Made by a program: the position numbers and the translations under genes
Assembly: GCA_001673575.1 (NCBI GenBank)
Contig: LZME01000021.1
Location: 1 to 38,674 of the forward strand
Source: Mycolicibacter heraklionensis
GTDB taxonomy: Bacteria > Actinomycetota > Actinomycetes > Mycobacteriales > Mycobacteriaceae
Direction: 5' to 3'
DNA length: 38,674 nucleotides
Notes under the pieces: generated by a model
What the model was told of the DNA's origin: nothing
Databases searched by the model: none
What the model saw: the letters and a program-made list of their open reading frames with translations, nothing else
Part shown: positions 15,330 through 26,109 of the stretch, piece by piece
How the letters are laid out: each line of letters starts with the position of its first letter
How positions within the stretch are numbered: position 1 is the stretch's first letter

Positions 15330-16721
15330 ATGTTGAGCACCGAGCTGCAGACCACACCGCGCCGCCTCACCGGCTGGGGCCGCACCGCGCCAAGCGTGGC
15401 GCAGGTGTTGTCGACCCCGGATGTCGAAGTCATCGCCAAGGCGGTGGCTCGCTCGGCCGATTCCGGAAGCCGGGGCGTGATCGCCCGTGGCCTGGGCCGT
15501 TCTTATGGCGACAACGCCCAGAACGGCGGCGGCCTGGTGATCGACATGACCGCGCTGAACCGGATCCACTCGATCTCCTCTGACCGCGGTCTCGTCGACG
15601 TCGACGGCGGGGTGAGCCTGGATCAATTGATGAAGGCGGCATTGCCCTTCGGGCTGTGGGTGCCGGTGCTGCCCGGAACTCGCCAAGTCACCATCGGTGG
15701 AGCAATCGCCTGCGACATCCACGGCAAGAACCACCACAGTGAGGGCAGCTTCGGCAACCACGTGGTGTCGATGGAGCTGCTGACCGCCGATGGTTCGGTG
15801 CGGCACCTGACCCCGGACGGCCCGGATCCTTCAGAGACTGCATTGTTCTGGGCCACTATCGGCGGCAACGGTCTGACCGGGATCATCCTGCGCGCGACGA
15901 TTGCCATGACGCCGACCGAGACGGCGTACTTCATCAACGACGGCGACAACACCACCACTCTTGATGAGACCATCGCATTCCACAGCGACGGCAGCGAAGC
16001 CAACTACACCTATTCCTCTGCGTGGTTCGACGCGATCAGCCCGCCGCCGAAACTGGGCCGCGCCACCATCACCCGCGGGCGCTTGGCCCTGCGCGACGAG
16101 CTGCCCAAGAAGCTGGCCCGCAACCCGCTGAAGTTCGACGCACCGCAGTTGATGACCGTGCCCGACGTCTTCCCCAACGGGTTGATGAACAAGTTGAGCC
16201 TGAGCGCCATCGGTGAGCTGTACTACCGCCGCGGCGGCCACTATCGCGGCAAGGTGCAGAACCTGACGCAGTTCTATCACCCGCTGGACCTGCTGGGTGA
16301 GTGGAACCGCGGCTACGGCCCGGCCGGCTTCGCCCAGTACCAGTTCCTGGTGCCCACCGAGGCCGTCGAGGAATTCAAGAGCATCATCATCGACATCCAG
16401 GCCAGCGGGCACTACTCGGCGCTCAATGTGTTCAAGCTGTTCGGGCCGGGAAACGAGGCGCCGCTGAGCTTTCCGATGCCGGGCTGGAACGTGTGCCTGG
16501 ACTTCCCGATGAAACCCGGCGTCAACGAGCTGCTCAACGAGCTCGACCGCCGCGTGATGGAGTTCGGCGGCCGGCTCTACACCGCCAAGGATTCCCGCAC
16601 CACCGCGGAGAATTTCCACGCCATGTACCCGCGGATCGACGAATGGATCGCGGTGCGCCGCAAGGTGGATCCCGACGGGATCTTCACCTCCGATATGGCC
16701 CGACGTTTGGAGCTGCTCTAG
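15330..16721 (+). CDS. dprE1: Decaprenylphosphoryl-beta-D-ribose 2'-oxidase DprE1
   Basis: This FAD-dependent enzyme oxidises decaprenyl-phosphoryl-ribose to the 2'-keto intermediate, the first half of the epimerisation that yields the arabinan donor DPA in the cell envelope. The 463-residue product matches the roughly 461 aa of the M. tuberculosis protein and opens [25 protein letters not shown]-binding segments include [13 protein letters not shown] (53-65) and [14 protein letters not shown] (124-137). The cysteine attacked by benzothiazinones is present at C389 in PGWNVCLDF (Cys387 in M. tuberculosis), as is K420 in LYTAKDSR. I chose ATG 15330 by homology; the frame extends upstream through the divergent promoter. 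It abuts dprE2 with no gap. Confidence 0.97.
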   Translation: MLSTELQTTPRRLTGWGRTAPSVAQVLSTPDVEVIAKAVARSADSGSRGVIARGLGRSYGDNAQNGGGLVIDMTALNRIHSISSDRGLVDVDGGVSLDQLMKAALPFGLWVPVLPGTRQVTIGGAIACDIHGKNHHSEGSFGNHVVSMELLTADGSVRHLTPDGPDPSETALFWATIGGNGLTGIILRATIAMTPTETAYFINDGDNTTTLDETIAFHSDGSEANYTYSSAWFDAISPPPKLGRATITRGRLALRDELPKKLARNPLKFDAPQLMTVPDVFPNGLMNKLSLSAIGELYYRRGGHYRGKVQNLTQFYHPLDLLGEWNRGYGPAGFAQYQFLVPTEAVEEFKSIIIDIQASGHYSALNVFKLFGPGNEAPLSFPMPGWNVCLDFPMKPGVNELLNELDRRVMEFGGRLYTAKDSRTTAENFHAMYPRIDEWIAVRRKVDPDGIFTSDMARRLELL

Positions 16722-17486
16722 ATGGTGTTCGACGCGACCGGCAATCCCCAGTCGATTCTGCTGCTGGGCGGCACGTCCGAGATCGGTTTGGCGATCTGTG
16801 CGCGCTACCTGCGCAACGCCGCGGCCAGCGTGGTGCTGGCCTGCCTGCCCGGTGACCCCGGCCGCGACGGCGCCGTGGCCGCGATGGAGGCGGCCGGTGC
16901 CAAGTCGGTGCGGATCGTCGACTTCGACGCCCTGGACACCGCAAGCCACCCGGCGATGATCGACTCGGCGTTCTCGGGCGGCGATATAGATGTGGCGATC
17001 GTGGCGTTCGGCATGGACGCCGACGCTGAGGAACTCTGGCACAACCAGGCCAAGGCCGTGCAAGTCGCCGGGATCAACTACACCGCAGCGGTTTCGGTGG
17101 GCGTGTTGCTCGCCGGCAAGATGGGCGCCCAGGGCTTCGGGCAGATCATCGCGATGAGCTCGGTGGCCGGTGAGCGGGTGCGCCGGACCAACTTCGTCTA
17201 CGGCTCCACCAAGGCCGGGCTCGACGGCTTCTACCTCGGCCTGGGCGAGGCGCTCCGCGAAGACGGGGTGCGGGTGCTGGTGATCCGCCCCGGCCAGGTG
17301 CGCACCCGATTCTCCGCGCACGTCAAAGAGGCGCCGTTGACCGTCGACAAGGAAGACGTCGCCGAACTCGCGGTGGCAGCAGCCGCCAAAGGCAAGGAGA
17401 TCGTCTGGGCGCCAGGGGCGTTCCGCTACGTGATGATGGTGCTGCGGCACGTCCCGCGAGCGATCTTCCGCCGGTTGCCGATCTAG
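16722..17486 (+). CDS. dprE2: Decaprenylphosphoryl-2-keto-D-erythro-pentose reductase DprE2
   Basis: This short-chain dehydrogenase reduces the DprE1 product to decaprenyl-phosphoryl-arabinose, the only known arabinan donor. The 254 residues equal the M. tuberculosis length. It has a Rossmann start [10 protein letters not shown] (13-22), the catalytic serine region AMSSVAG (144-150), and Y160 and K164 in YGSTKAG. Its ATG directly follows the dprE1 TAG, so the two are probably translationally coupled, as expected for enzymes working as one epimerase. Confidence 0.96.
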   Translation: MVFDATGNPQSILLLGGTSEIGLAICARYLRNAAASVVLACLPGDPGRDGAVAAMEAAGAKSVRIVDFDALDTASHPAMIDSAFSGGDIDVAIVAFGMDADAEELWHNQAKAVQVAGINYTAAVSVGVLLAGKMGAQGFGQIIAMSSVAGERVRRTNFVYGSTKAGLDGFYLGLGEALREDGVRVLVIRPGQVRTRFSAHVKEAPLTVDKEDVAELAVAAAAKGKEIVWAPGAFRYVMMVLRHVPRAIFRRLPI

Positions 17487-17520
17487 CCCATGCGCGGCAC
17501 CTTGCCCCGGTCGCGTTCAT

Positions 17521-17576
17521 CGAGTGTGCGTTTTGGTCGGCAGAACCGCCTTCGTACACACCAAACCGCACACTCG
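17521..17576 (+). repeat. 17-bp inverted repeat in the dprE2-aftA gap
   Basis: Left arm cgagtgtgcgttttggt (17521-17537) pairs with accaaaccgcacactcg (17560-17576) with one mismatch, across a 22-nt loop. It begins 34 nt after the dprE2 stop and ends 16 nt before the aftA start. No U tract follows, so it may be an mRNA processing or partial termination element, or a copy of a dispersed intergenic palindrome. Confidence 0.75.
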
Positions 17577-17592
17577 AGCCGGGGTGCTCACC

Positions 17593-19470
17593 ATGCGTAA
17601 CGCGCTGACCACTTCACTCAAGACGGTCGGCCAGATGCTGCTGGCCGCCGTACTCGCCGGGGCCGTCGCGGTGGTCGCCCTGGTGGCGATCGCCCGGGTG
17701 CAGTGGCCCGCATATCCGTCGTCGAATCAACTGCATGCGCTGACCACCGTCGGGCAGGTCTGTTGCCTGGCCGGGTTGGCCGCCGCCGGATGGCTCTGGC
17801 GGAGCGGCCGGCGTGCCGTGGGCTGGATCGCCGCGGTGGTGTTCGTCTCGGCGTTCTCGGTGGTGACCCTGGCGATGCCGCTGGGCGCCACCAAGCTCTA
17901 CCTGTTCGGGATCTCGGTGGACCAGCAGTTCCGCACCGAATACCTGACCCGGCTGACCGACAGTCCCGCGTTGGCCGACATGACCTATCTCGGTCTGCCG
18001 CCGTTCTACCCCCCGGGCTGGTTCTGGCTCGGTGGGCGGGCCGCGGCCTGGACCGGGCTGCCGGCCTGGGAGATGTACAAGCCGTGGGCGATCACCTCGA
18101 TCGCGGTGGCCGTCGCGGTCGCGCTGGTGCTGTGGAACAAGATGCTCCGCTTCGAGTACGCGCTGCTGGCCACCCTCGCCGGGGCGGCGGTGACGCTGGC
18201 CTACAGCTCCCCGGAGCCCTATGCGGCGATGATCACTGTGCTGCTGCCGCCGGTGCTGATCCTGACCTGGTCGGGCCTGCGGGCATCCGGCCGCGGCTGG
18301 GGGGCCATCCTCGGCGCCGGGGTCTTCCTGGGCTTTGCCGCTACCTTCTACACCTTGCTGGTGGCCTACACCGCGTTCACGGTGACCCTGATGGCGCTGC
18401 TGTTGGCGGCGTCGCGGGCGGTCAAACGCGCCGGCGCCAAAGCCGCGCTGAGCCCGCTGGCCCGGCTGGCGGTGATCGGCGTGATCGCCGCGGCCATCGC
18501 CTCGATCACCTGGACGCCCTACCTGCGCCAGGCGCTCTACCATCCGGCCGGCGAGTCCCGCAGCGCCTTCCACTACCTGCCCGGCGACGGCGCCGAGCTG
18601 AGCTTCCCGATGCTGCAGTTCACGCTGCTCGGAGCGCTGTGCCTGCTGGGCACGCTGTGGCTGGTGGCGCGGGCCACCAAGTCGACCCGGGCGGGGGCGC
18701 TGGCGATCGGCGTCGTCGGCGTCTACCTGTGGTCACTGCTGTCGATGCTGTCCACCCTGGCGCTCACCACGCTGCTGAGCTTCCGGCTCCAGTCGACGCT
18801 GACGGTGCTGCTGGCCACGGCCGGAGTATTCGGCTTCATCGAGGGCGCCCAGGCGCTCGGCCGGGCCGCGCAGGGCTGGCACACCATCGTCTATCCGGTC
18901 GCGACCACGGTGGGGCTGGCCGGGGCGATCGCATTCAGCCAGGACATTCCCGAGGTGCTGCGGCCCGACATCACCGTCGCCTACACCGACACCGACGGCC
19001 ACGGCGACCGCGGCGACCGGCGGGCACCGGGCGCCGCGAAGTACTACGAGGCCATTGACGCCGCCATCACCGCCACTACCGGCAAGTCACGCAACGAGAC
19101 TGTGGTGCTCACCGCCGACTACAGCTTCCTGTCTTACTACCCCTATTGGGGCTTCCAAGGGCTGACGCCGCACTACGCCAACCCGCTGGCGCAGTTCTCC
19201 GCGCGCGCCGCCGCGATCGAGGCCTGGTCCAAGCTCGAGACGCCCGAGCAGTTCACCCACGCGCTCGACGACTTGGCGTGGCCGGCGCCGACGGTGTTTC
19301 TGATGCGGGCCGGCGCGGGCGACAACTACAGCTTGCGTTTGGCCAAGGACGTCTACCCCAACCATCCCAACGTGCGGCGCTACACCGTGGAGCTCGATGC
19401 GGCCCTGTTCGCCGGGCCGCAGTTTCACGTGCAGAAGATCGGCCCGTTCGTGCTTGCCATCCGCACCTGA
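17593..19470 (+). CDS. aftA: Galactan 5-O-arabinofuranosyltransferase AftA
   Basis: This integral membrane GT-C glycosyltransferase adds the first arabinofuranose residues from DPA onto the galactan, priming arabinogalactan. From ATG 17593 the product is 625 aa, close to the 643 aa I recall for M. tuberculosis AftA. Near-identical blocks include [64 protein letters not shown] and [20 protein letters not shown]. About a dozen hydrophobic helices precede a hydrophilic C-terminal domain, expected in the periplasm, from about residue 455. The start is chosen because upstream codons fall in the hairpin; a GTG three codons earlier is possible. embC follows after 35 bp. Confidence 0.95.
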   Translation: MRNALTTSLKTVGQMLLAAVLAGAVAVVALVAIARVQWPAYPSSNQLHALTTVGQVCCLAGLAAAGWLWRSGRRAVGWIAAVVFVSAFSVVTLAMPLGATKLYLFGISVDQQFRTEYLTRLTDSPALADMTYLGLPPFYPPGWFWLGGRAAAWTGLPAWEMYKPWAITSIAVAVAVALVLWNKMLRFEYALLATLAGAAVTLAYSSPEPYAAMITVLLPPVLILTWSGLRASGRGWGAILGAGVFLGFAATFYTLLVAYTAFTVTLMALLLAASRAVKRAGAKAALSPLARLAVIGVIAAAIASITWTPYLRQALYHPAGESRSAFHYLPGDGAELSFPMLQFTLLGALCLLGTLWLVARATKSTRAGALAIGVVGVYLWSLLSMLSTLALTTLLSFRLQSTLTVLLATAGVFGFIEGAQALGRAAQGWHTIVYPVATTVGLAGAIAFSQDIPEVLRPDITVAYTDTDGHGDRGDRRAPGAAKYYEAIDAAITATTGKSRNETVVLTADYSFLSYYPYWGFQGLTPHYANPLAQFSARAAAIEAWSKLETPEQFTHALDDLAWPAPTVFLMRAGAGDNYSLRLAKDVYPNHPNVRRYTVELDAALFAGPQFHVQKIGPFVLAIRT

Positions 19471-19492
19471 CGGACGCCGTCGAGCGCACCGA

Positions 19493-19498
19493 TAGCAT
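19493..19498 (+). promoter_or_regulatory. TAGCAT -10-like box before embC
   Basis: TAGCAT ends 7 nt before the embC GTG, which is the usual distance from a -10 box to a transcription start. No Shine-Dalgarno is visible between them. The same hexamer stands in the same place before embA. A clear -35 is not seen. Confidence 0.5.
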
Positions 19499-19505
19499 CT
19501 GGTCC

Positions 19506-22500
19506 GTGACCGATACGCGCGCCGACTTCCGGATCGCTCGGGCTGTCGCCGTCGTCGCCGGCGTGCTGGGCACCCTACTGGCGATCCTCACCCCCTTGTT
19601 ACCGGTCAAGCAGACCACCGCCGAACTCAACTGGCCGCAGAACGGTGCCTTGGCCAGTGTGCAGGCACCGCTGATCGGCTACGTCGCCACCGACCTCGAC
19701 ATCAGCGTGCCGTGCCAGGCCGCGGCCGGTCTGACCCCGGCCCGCTCGGTGCTGCTGTCCACGGTGCCCAAGCAGGCCCCCAAGGCCGTCGACCGCGGAC
19801 TGCTCATCGAGCGCGTCAACGATGACTTGGTCCTGGTGGTGCGCAATGTGCCGGTGGTGGTCGCGCCGCTGTCGGCGGTGCTCGGCCCGGACTGTCAGAA
19901 GCTGACCTTCACCGCGCACGCTGACCGGGTCACCGCCGAGTTCGTCGGCCTCAAGTACGGGCCCAACGCCGAAAAGCCCGGCTCACCGTTGACCGGCACC
20001 CGCAGCGGCTATGACTTCCGCCCGCAGATCGTCGGGGTCTACACCGACCTGTCCGGCCCGGCGCCCGACGGACTGGACTTCACCGCCACCGTCGACACCC
20101 GGTTCTCCAGCGCGCCCACTCCCCTCAAGCTGGCCGCGATGATCCTCGGGGTGGCGCTGACGATCGTCGCGCTGATCGCCCTGCACATCCTGGACACCGC
20201 CGACGGCACCCGGCACCGGCGCTTCCTGCCGGCCCGCTGGTGGTCGGCCTCGCCGCTGGACGCACTGGTCACCCTGGTCCTGGTCTGGTGGCACTTCGTC
20301 GGCGCCAACACCAGCGACGACGGCTACATCCTGACCATGGCGCGGATCTCCGAGCACGCCGGTTACATGGCCAACTTCTACCGCTGGTTCGGCACCCCCG
20401 AGGCGCCGTTCGGCTGGTACTACGACCTGCTCGCGGTGTGGTCGCACGTGTCCACCTCCAGCATCTGGATGCGGCTGCCCACCCTGGCCATGGCGCTGGC
20501 CTGCTGGTGGCTGATCAGCCGTGAGGTGATCCCGCGCCTGGGCCACGCCGTCAAGCACAGCCGGGCGGCGGCCTGGACGGCGGCCGGCATGTTCCTGGCG
20601 TTCTGGCTGCCGCTGAATAACGGGCTGCGTCCCGAGCCGATCATCGCGCTGGGCATCCTGGCGACCTGGTGCTCGGTGGAGCGGGCGGTGGCCACCAGCC
20701 GACTGCTGCCGCTGGCGATCGCCTGCATCATCGGCGCGATGACGTTGTTCTCCGGGCCGACCGGGATCGCGTCGATCGGTGCACTGCTGGTGGCGATCGG
20801 TCCGCTGCGCACCATCTTGCACCGGCGCTGGCAGCAGTTCGGGCTGGCGCCGTTGCTGGCACCCATTGCCGCGGCGGTCAGCATCACCGCGATCGTGATC
20901 TTCCGCGACCAGACCCTGGCCGGCGAGATCGAGGCCAGCACGCTGAAGTCCGCGGTCGGGCCCAGCTTGGCCTGGTTCGAGGAGCACGTCCGCTACGAGC
21001 GGCTGTTCCTGGCCACCCCCGACGGCTCGGTGGCGCGCCGGTTCCCGGTGCTGGCATTGGGTCTCGCGCTGGCGGTATCGGTGGCGATGGCGTTGCGCAA
21101 GGGCCGGATTCCCGGCACGGCGGCCGGACCGAGCCGGCGCATCATCGGGATCACCATCATCTCGTTCATCGCGTTGATGTTCACGCCCACCAAGTGGACG
21201 CATCACTTCGGTGTGTTCGCCGGGCTGGCCGGCTCGGTGGGAGCGCTGGCCGCCGTCGCAGTGGGTGCCGCGGCGATGCACTCGAGACGCAATCGGACGC
21301 TGTTCACCGCGGTGGTGCTGTTCATCACCGCGCTGTCGTTCGCCAGCGTCAACGGCTGGTGGTACGTGTCCAACTTCGGCGTGCCGTGGTCGAACGCCTT
21401 CCCGAAGTGGCATCTGGCGTTCGCCACCATGGGCGTCGGGCTGACGGTCTCGGCGGCGCTGCTGGCGGCCTGGTTCCACTTCACCAATGGCGCCGAGCGC
21501 CGACCGCGCTGGGCTGCGCTGTCGGGCTACCCGCTGGCGATCGCGTCCTGGATGCTGATCGTGTTCGAGGTGGTGTCGCTGACCGCCTCGATGCTCGGTC
21601 AATACCCGGCGTGGACGGTAGGCCGCTCCAACCTGGGCGCGCTGACAGGCAAGACCTGCGGTCTGGCCGACGACGTGTTGGTCGAACAGGACCCCACCGC
21701 CGGAATACTCACCCCGATCGACTCCCCCGTCGACGAGGCCCTGGGCGCGACGTTCTCGGTCGGTTTCACCCCCAACGGGATTCCCGCCGACGTCTCGGCC
21801 GACCAGGTGATCGGCCCGCCCGGGCTGGGCCGGCTGGCCGACGACGACGCACAGACCGCCGGCGGTGAGGCCGGTACGGAGGGTGGTACCACCGCCGCCG
21901 AGGGTGTCAACGGTTCGCGAGCCCGCCTGCCTTACAAGCTGGACCCGGCCCGGGTGCCGGTGCTGGGCAGCTGGCGCCCAGGTATTCAGGTGCCAGCGCT
22001 GCTGCGCTCGGCCTGGTACCGGTTGCCGGCCGACCGCGCCAACGCCGGACCGCTGCTGGTGGTGGCGGCCGCGGGCCGCTTCGACCGCGGCGAGGTGACC
22101 GCGCAGTGGGCTACCGAGTCCGGCGCCGCGAACGACAAGCCGGGCGGGACGGTGGAGTTCGGTGACATCGGCGCGGTCCCGGCCTGGCGCAACCTGCGCG
22201 CGCCGATGTCGGCGATCCCGGCCGAGGCCACCCGCATCCGGTTGGTGGTCCGCGACGACGACCTGGCCCCGCAGCACTGGATCGCGGTGACACCGCCGCG
22301 CGTCCCGCAGCTGCGGACCCTGCAGGAAGTGGTGGGCTCGGAGGACCCGGTGCTGCTGGACTGGCTGGTCGGCCTGGCGTTCCCCTGTCAGCGCCCGTTC
22401 GGTCACCAGAACGGGGTCACCGAGGTGCCGAAGTGGCGGATCCTGCCGGACCGTTTCGGCGCCGAGGCGAACTCTCCGGTGATGGACAACAACGGTGGCG

Positions 22501-22691
22501 GCCCCCTGGGCATCACCGAGCTGTTGGTGCGCGCGACCACGGTGCCCAGTTATCTGAACCACGACTGGTTCCGCGACTGGGGTGCCCTGCAGCAGTTGAC
22601 GCCGTACTACCCCGCGGCCACACCTGCGCATCTGGATCTGGGCACCGCCGTGCGCTCCGGGCTGTGGAGCCCGGCGCCACTGCGGCACTGA
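19506..22691 (+). CDS. embC: Arabinosyltransferase EmbC
   Basis: This polytopic GT-C enzyme extends arabinan of lipoarabinomannan, using DPA. The GTG start at 19506 gives 1061 aa (about 1094 in M. tuberculosis); the longer frame upstream overlaps aftA in another frame and is spurious. The N-terminal helix leads to a first periplasmic domain (LNWPQNG, about 41-47; cysteines 70 and 130). The catalytic DDX motif is D271-D272 in NTSDDGYILTMAR, followed by HAGYMANFYRWFGTPEAPFGWYY. The proline-motif region FTPTKWTHHFGVFAGLAGS lies near 558-576, and a large C-terminal carbohydrate-binding domain ends WSPAPLRH. Specific assignment as EmbC rests on gene order and close similarity to the remembered EmbC sequence (VGRSNL, NDKP region, FGHQNGVTEVPKWRILPDRFGAEANSP). 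Confidence 0.96.
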   Translation: MTDTRADFRIARAVAVVAGVLGTLLAILTPLLPVKQTTAELNWPQNGALASVQAPLIGYVATDLDISVPCQAAAGLTPARSVLLSTVPKQAPKAVDRGLLIERVNDDLVLVVRNVPVVVAPLSAVLGPDCQKLTFTAHADRVTAEFVGLKYGPNAEKPGSPLTGTRSGYDFRPQIVGVYTDLSGPAPDGLDFTATVDTRFSSAPTPLKLAAMILGVALTIVALIALHILDTADGTRHRRFLPARWWSASPLDALVTLVLVWWHFVGANTSDDGYILTMARISEHAGYMANFYRWFGTPEAPFGWYYDLLAVWSHVSTSSIWMRLPTLAMALACWWLISREVIPRLGHAVKHSRAAAWTAAGMFLAFWLPLNNGLRPEPIIALGILATWCSVERAVATSRLLPLAIACIIGAMTLFSGPTGIASIGALLVAIGPLRTILHRRWQQFGLAPLLAPIAAAVSITAIVIFRDQTLAGEIEASTLKSAVGPSLAWFEEHVRYERLFLATPDGSVARRFPVLALGLALAVSVAMALRKGRIPGTAAGPSRRIIGITIISFIALMFTPTKWTHHFGVFAGLAGSVGALAAVAVGAAAMHSRRNRTLFTAVVLFITALSFASVNGWWYVSNFGVPWSNAFPKWHLAFATMGVGLTVSAALLAAWFHFTNGAERRPRWAALSGYPLAIASWMLIVFEVVSLTASMLGQYPAWTVGRSNLGALTGKTCGLADDVLVEQDPTAGILTPIDSPVDEALGATFSVGFTPNGIPADVSADQVIGPPGLGRLADDDAQTAGGEAGTEGGTTAAEGVNGSRARLPYKLDPARVPVLGSWRPGIQVPALLRSAWYRLPADRANAGPLLVVAAAGRFDRGEVTAQWATESGAANDKPGGTVEFGDIGAVPAWRNLRAPMSAIPAEATRIRLVVRDDDLAPQHWIAVTPPRVPQLRTLQEVVGSEDPVLLDWLVGLAFPCQRPFGHQNGVTEVPKWRILPDRFGAEANSPVMDNNGGGPLGITELLVRATTVPSYLNHDWFRDWGALQQLTPYYPAATPAHLDLGTAVRSGLWSPAPLRH

Positions 22692-22711
22692 TCTGCACTG
22701 ATCTGCGTCGC

Positions 22712-22767
22712 CGAGTGCGGATCTCACGACGCGCCATCGGCGTGTCATGTCGTGAGATTCCCACTCG
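22712..22767 (+). repeat. 19-bp inverted repeat in the embC-embA gap
   Basis: Left arm 22712-22730 (cgagtgcggatctcacgac) pairs with right arm 22749-22767 with 17 of 19 positions complementary. The 18-nt loop carries a second small stem (cgcc with ggcg). It starts 20 nt after the embC stop and ends upstream of the embA -10 box. Like the dprE2-aftA hairpin its outer end is CGAGTG...CACTCG. It could attenuate or process the transcript between embC and embA. Confidence 0.75.
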
Positions 22768-22840
22768 CAGGGCCTGGAGCACTCCCGAACGTGTTCGGCG
22801 CCGGGCGGGACGGGTTCCCCGCCCGGCTGACCCCGTCGCA

Positions 22841-22846
22841 TAGCAT
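22841..22846 (+). promoter_or_regulatory. TAGCAT -10-like box before embA
   Basis: TAGCAT lies at -14 to -9 from the embA GTG, with 8 nt between. In M. tuberculosis, ethambutol-resistance mutations in the embC-embA gap cluster at about -8 to -16 and raise embAB expression (established knowledge), which agrees with a -10 element here. No Shine-Dalgarno is obvious. Confidence 0.55.
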
Positions 22847-22854
22847 CAGGGCTC

Positions 22855-25800
22855 GTGTCCTCCACCAACGACCAGCCCAAGCAGCGCTATCGGATCGCCC
22901 GGCTGATCGCGGTGCTGGCCGGCCTCACCGGCGTGCTGCTGTGCGGTATCACCCCGCTGCTCCCGGTCAAACAGACCACCGCCACCATCGCCTGGCCCCA
23001 GGGGCTCAACGCCAACGGCCACGTCAGCGACGTCACCGCTCCGCTGGTCTCCGGTGCGCCCCGCAGCCTGGACATCACCATTCCCTGCTCGGCGATGGCC
23101 ACCCTCCCCGAAAAGGGCGGACTGGTGCTGTCGACCGTGCCGGCTGGTGGCGTCGACGCCACCGCGCACGGCCTATTCGTGCGGGCCAACAAGACCGCGG
23201 TGTTCGCCGCCTACCGCGACCACGTGGCCGCGGCCGCCCCCCGCAGCAAGCTCGCCGACTGCACCGAACTGCACCTGTGGGCCGGGGCCGGCGGCGTCGG
23301 CGCGGACTTCGTCGGCATCCCCGGCGCGGCCGGCACCCTGCCACCGGAGAACAAGCCGCAGATCGGCGGCGTCTTCACCGAATTGGAGATCGGCCCGCAG
23401 CCGGGCCTGAACGCCCGCATCGACGTCGACACCCGGTTCATCAGCGGACCCACCATGCTCAAGACCGCCGTGATGGCGCTCGGCGTGCTGGCGGTGCTGG
23501 CATCGATCGTCGCGCTGGCGGTACTGGACGGACCGCGGCGTCGGCGCGCCAGATCCAAGGTCCACGCGGTGACCCGACTCGCCGACGCGGGCGTCATCGG
23601 CACGCTCGCACTGTGGCACGTCATCGGCGCCATCTCATCCGACGACGGCTACAACCTCACCATGGCGCGCAACGTCGCGCACGCCGGCTATGTGGCCAAC
23701 TACTACCGGTTCTTCGGCACCACCGAGGCCCCGTTCGACTGGTACCCATCGCTACTCGGCCACTTGAGCACGATCAGCACCGCCGGGGTGTGGATGCGCC
23801 TGCCCGCCACGCTGGCCGGTGTGGCCTGCTGGCTGATCATCAGCCGCCGCATCCTGCCCCGGCTGGGCCGGCTCTCCGGTAACCGGGTGGCGGTGTTCAC
23901 CGCCGCGGCCATGTTCGCCGCGGCATGGCTGCCGTTCAACAACGGCCTACGCCCCGAGCCGCTGATCGCGCTGGGCACGCTGGTGGTCTGGGTCCTGGTA
24001 GAACGCACCATCGCCACCCGCCGGCTGGTGCCGACCGCGCTGGCGGTCCTGGTGGCGGTCTTCACCGTCACGCTGGCGCCGCACGGACTGATCGCACTGG
24101 CCCCGCTGCTGACCGGCTCCCGGGCCATCGAGGCGGTGATCCGCAAGCGGCGAGCCACCGACGGGCTCCTCGCGCCGCTGGCCGTGCTGGCCGCGGCCGC
24201 CTCGGTGATCGCCGTGGTGGTGTGCCGGTCTCAGACCCTGGCCGCGGTCGCCGAATCGGCCCGCATCAAGTACGTGGTCGGTCCGACCATCGCCTGGTAC
24301 CAGGAGTTCCTGCGGTACTACTTCCTGACCGTCGAAGAGAACGTCGACGCCTCACTGACCCGCCGGTTCGCGGTGCTGGTGCTGCTGTTCTGCATGTTCG
24401 CCATGCTGGTGGTGCTGCTGCGACGCGGCCGGATCAACGGGGTGGCCAGCGGCCCGGCCTGGCGGCTGATCGGATCCACCGCGGTGGGTCTGCTGCTGTT
24501 GACGTTCACCCCGACCAAGTGGGCGGTGCAGTTCGGCGGGTTCGCCGGGCTGGCCGGGGCGCTGGCGGCGCTCACCGCGTTCACCTTCGCCCGCGTCGGG
24601 CTGCACAGCCGGCGCAACATGACCCTGTATGTGACCGCGCTGCTGTTCCTGGTGGCCGTGGCGACCTCCGGGGTCAACGGCTGGTTCTACGTCGGCGGGT
24701 ATGGGGTGCCGTGGTTCGACATCCCGCCGGTGATCGCCAGCCGCCCGGTGACGTCGATGTTCCTGGCGGCCTCGATCGCCACCGGCCTGCTGGCCGGCTG
24801 GCAGCACTTCCGGCTGGACTACACCGGGCACACCGAGGTGACGCCCAACCGGCGCAACCGGATCCTGGCCTCCACCCCGCTGCTGATCGTCGCCAGCCTG
24901 ATGGTGCTGCTGATGGTCGGCTCGATGGCCAAGGCCGCCGCGGGACGCTACCCCGCCTACACCACCGCCAAGGCCAACGCCGACGCACTGATGTCCGGCT
25001 TGGCCGGATGTGCCATGGCCGACGACGTGCTGGCCGAACCCGACGTCAATGCCGGCCTGCTGCAACCCGTCAGCGGCCAGACCTATGGCGAGCTCGGCCC
25101 GCTGGGTGGTTCCGACCCGTACGGCTTCGACCCCAACGCCGTGGACGATGACCTGACCTCGCTGGCCGTCATCGCCAAGCCCGGGGTGCCCAACGCGGAT
25201 GCCTCCCCGAACAAGCCCAGCGCCAACCAGAGTGACGCAGCGGGCACCGCCGGCGGCAAGATCCCCGACGACGCCCCCGACGGCGTGAACGGCTCCCGGG
25301 TGGCGCTGCCGTTCGGTCTGGACCCGGCCGTTACCCCGGTATTGGGCTCCTACAAGGAGCAGGTCGCCGCGCACGCCACCTCGGTCTGGTACCGGCTGCC
25401 GGAACAGTCGCCGGACCGGGCACCGATTGTCGTGGTCACCGCGGCCGGCGCCATCTGGTCGCACGGCGAGGACGGCAAGCTCGACTACGGCCAGCCGCTG
25501 AACCTGGAGTGGGGTACCAGCAATCCCGACGGCACGTTCAAGGCGCTCGGGCAGACCGAACCGATCGACATCGGGCCGCAGAATTCCTGGCGCAACCTGC
25601 GTTTCCCGCTGGCGTGGGCGCCGCCGGGCACCGACGTGGTGCGCATCGTCGCCAACGACCCGAACCTGTCCACCGAGCAGTGGATCGCCTTCACCCCGCC
25701 GCGGGTGCCGGTGGTCAAGACCATCAGTGAGTTGATGGGCTCGCAGACCCCGGTGCTGATGGACATCGCCGTCGCGGCGAACTTCCCGTGCCAGCGGCCG

Positions 25801-26109
25801 TTCACCGAGCACCTGGGCATCGCCGAACTGCCGGAGTACCGGATCATGCCCGATCACAAGCAGACCGCCGCATCGTCGAACCTGTGGCAGTCGGCCGAGG
25901 ACGGCGGGCCGTTCATGATCACCCAGGCCATGCTGTGGACGACCACCGTCCCGACCTACCTGCGCAATGACTGGTATCGCGACTGGGGTGCGGTGGAGGC
26001 CTATCACCGTCTGATCCCCGCGAAGGACGCGCCCGACGCCGTCATCGACCAGGGCACCGTCACTGTTACCGGCTGGAGCCGGCCCGGACCGATTCGAGCA
26101 CTGCCATGA
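22855..26109 (+). CDS. embA: Arabinosyltransferase EmbA
   Basis: This polytopic GT-C arabinosyltransferase acts with EmbB to build the branched terminal arabinan of arabinogalactan. The GTG start at 22855 gives 1084 aa, close to the family length. It has the N-terminal helix then [10 protein letters not shown] (41-50), the catalytic D263-D264 in [35 protein letters not shown] after it, [20 protein letters not shown] in the membrane part, and a C-terminal carbohydrate-binding domain ending [12 protein letters not shown]. Phe and Asp in [12 protein letters not shown], where EmbB and EmbC have RWFG and GWYY, support assignment to EmbA. The stop overlaps the embB start by 4 bp. It has its own probable promoter and a hairpin upstream. 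Confidence 0.96.
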   Translation: MSSTNDQPKQRYRIARLIAVLAGLTGVLLCGITPLLPVKQTTATIAWPQGLNANGHVSDVTAPLVSGAPRSLDITIPCSAMATLPEKGGLVLSTVPAGGVDATAHGLFVRANKTAVFAAYRDHVAAAAPRSKLADCTELHLWAGAGGVGADFVGIPGAAGTLPPENKPQIGGVFTELEIGPQPGLNARIDVDTRFISGPTMLKTAVMALGVLAVLASIVALAVLDGPRRRRARSKVHAVTRLADAGVIGTLALWHVIGAISSDDGYNLTMARNVAHAGYVANYYRFFGTTEAPFDWYPSLLGHLSTISTAGVWMRLPATLAGVACWLIISRRILPRLGRLSGNRVAVFTAAAMFAAAWLPFNNGLRPEPLIALGTLVVWVLVERTIATRRLVPTALAVLVAVFTVTLAPHGLIALAPLLTGSRAIEAVIRKRRATDGLLAPLAVLAAAASVIAVVVCRSQTLAAVAESARIKYVVGPTIAWYQEFLRYYFLTVEENVDASLTRRFAVLVLLFCMFAMLVVLLRRGRINGVASGPAWRLIGSTAVGLLLLTFTPTKWAVQFGGFAGLAGALAALTAFTFARVGLHSRRNMTLYVTALLFLVAVATSGVNGWFYVGGYGVPWFDIPPVIASRPVTSMFLAASIATGLLAGWQHFRLDYTGHTEVTPNRRNRILASTPLLIVASLMVLLMVGSMAKAAAGRYPAYTTAKANADALMSGLAGCAMADDVLAEPDVNAGLLQPVSGQTYGELGPLGGSDPYGFDPNAVDDDLTSLAVIAKPGVPNADASPNKPSANQSDAAGTAGGKIPDDAPDGVNGSRVALPFGLDPAVTPVLGSYKEQVAAHATSVWYRLPEQSPDRAPIVVVTAAGAIWSHGEDGKLDYGQPLNLEWGTSNPDGTFKALGQTEPIDIGPQNSWRNLRFPLAWAPPGTDVVRIVANDPNLSTEQWIAFTPPRVPVVKTISELMGSQTPVLMDIAVAANFPCQRPFTEHLGIAELPEYRIMPDHKQTAASSNLWQSAEDGGPFMITQAMLWTTTVPTYLRNDWYRDWGAVEAYHRLIPAKDAPDAVIDQGTVTVTGWSRPGPIRALP

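Noticed and set aside
19983..22880. A 965-codon minus-strand frame opposite embC
   Set aside because: It is antisense to a clearly conserved emb gene; the Arg/Gln/His-rich product is typical of shadow frames in high-GC DNA.
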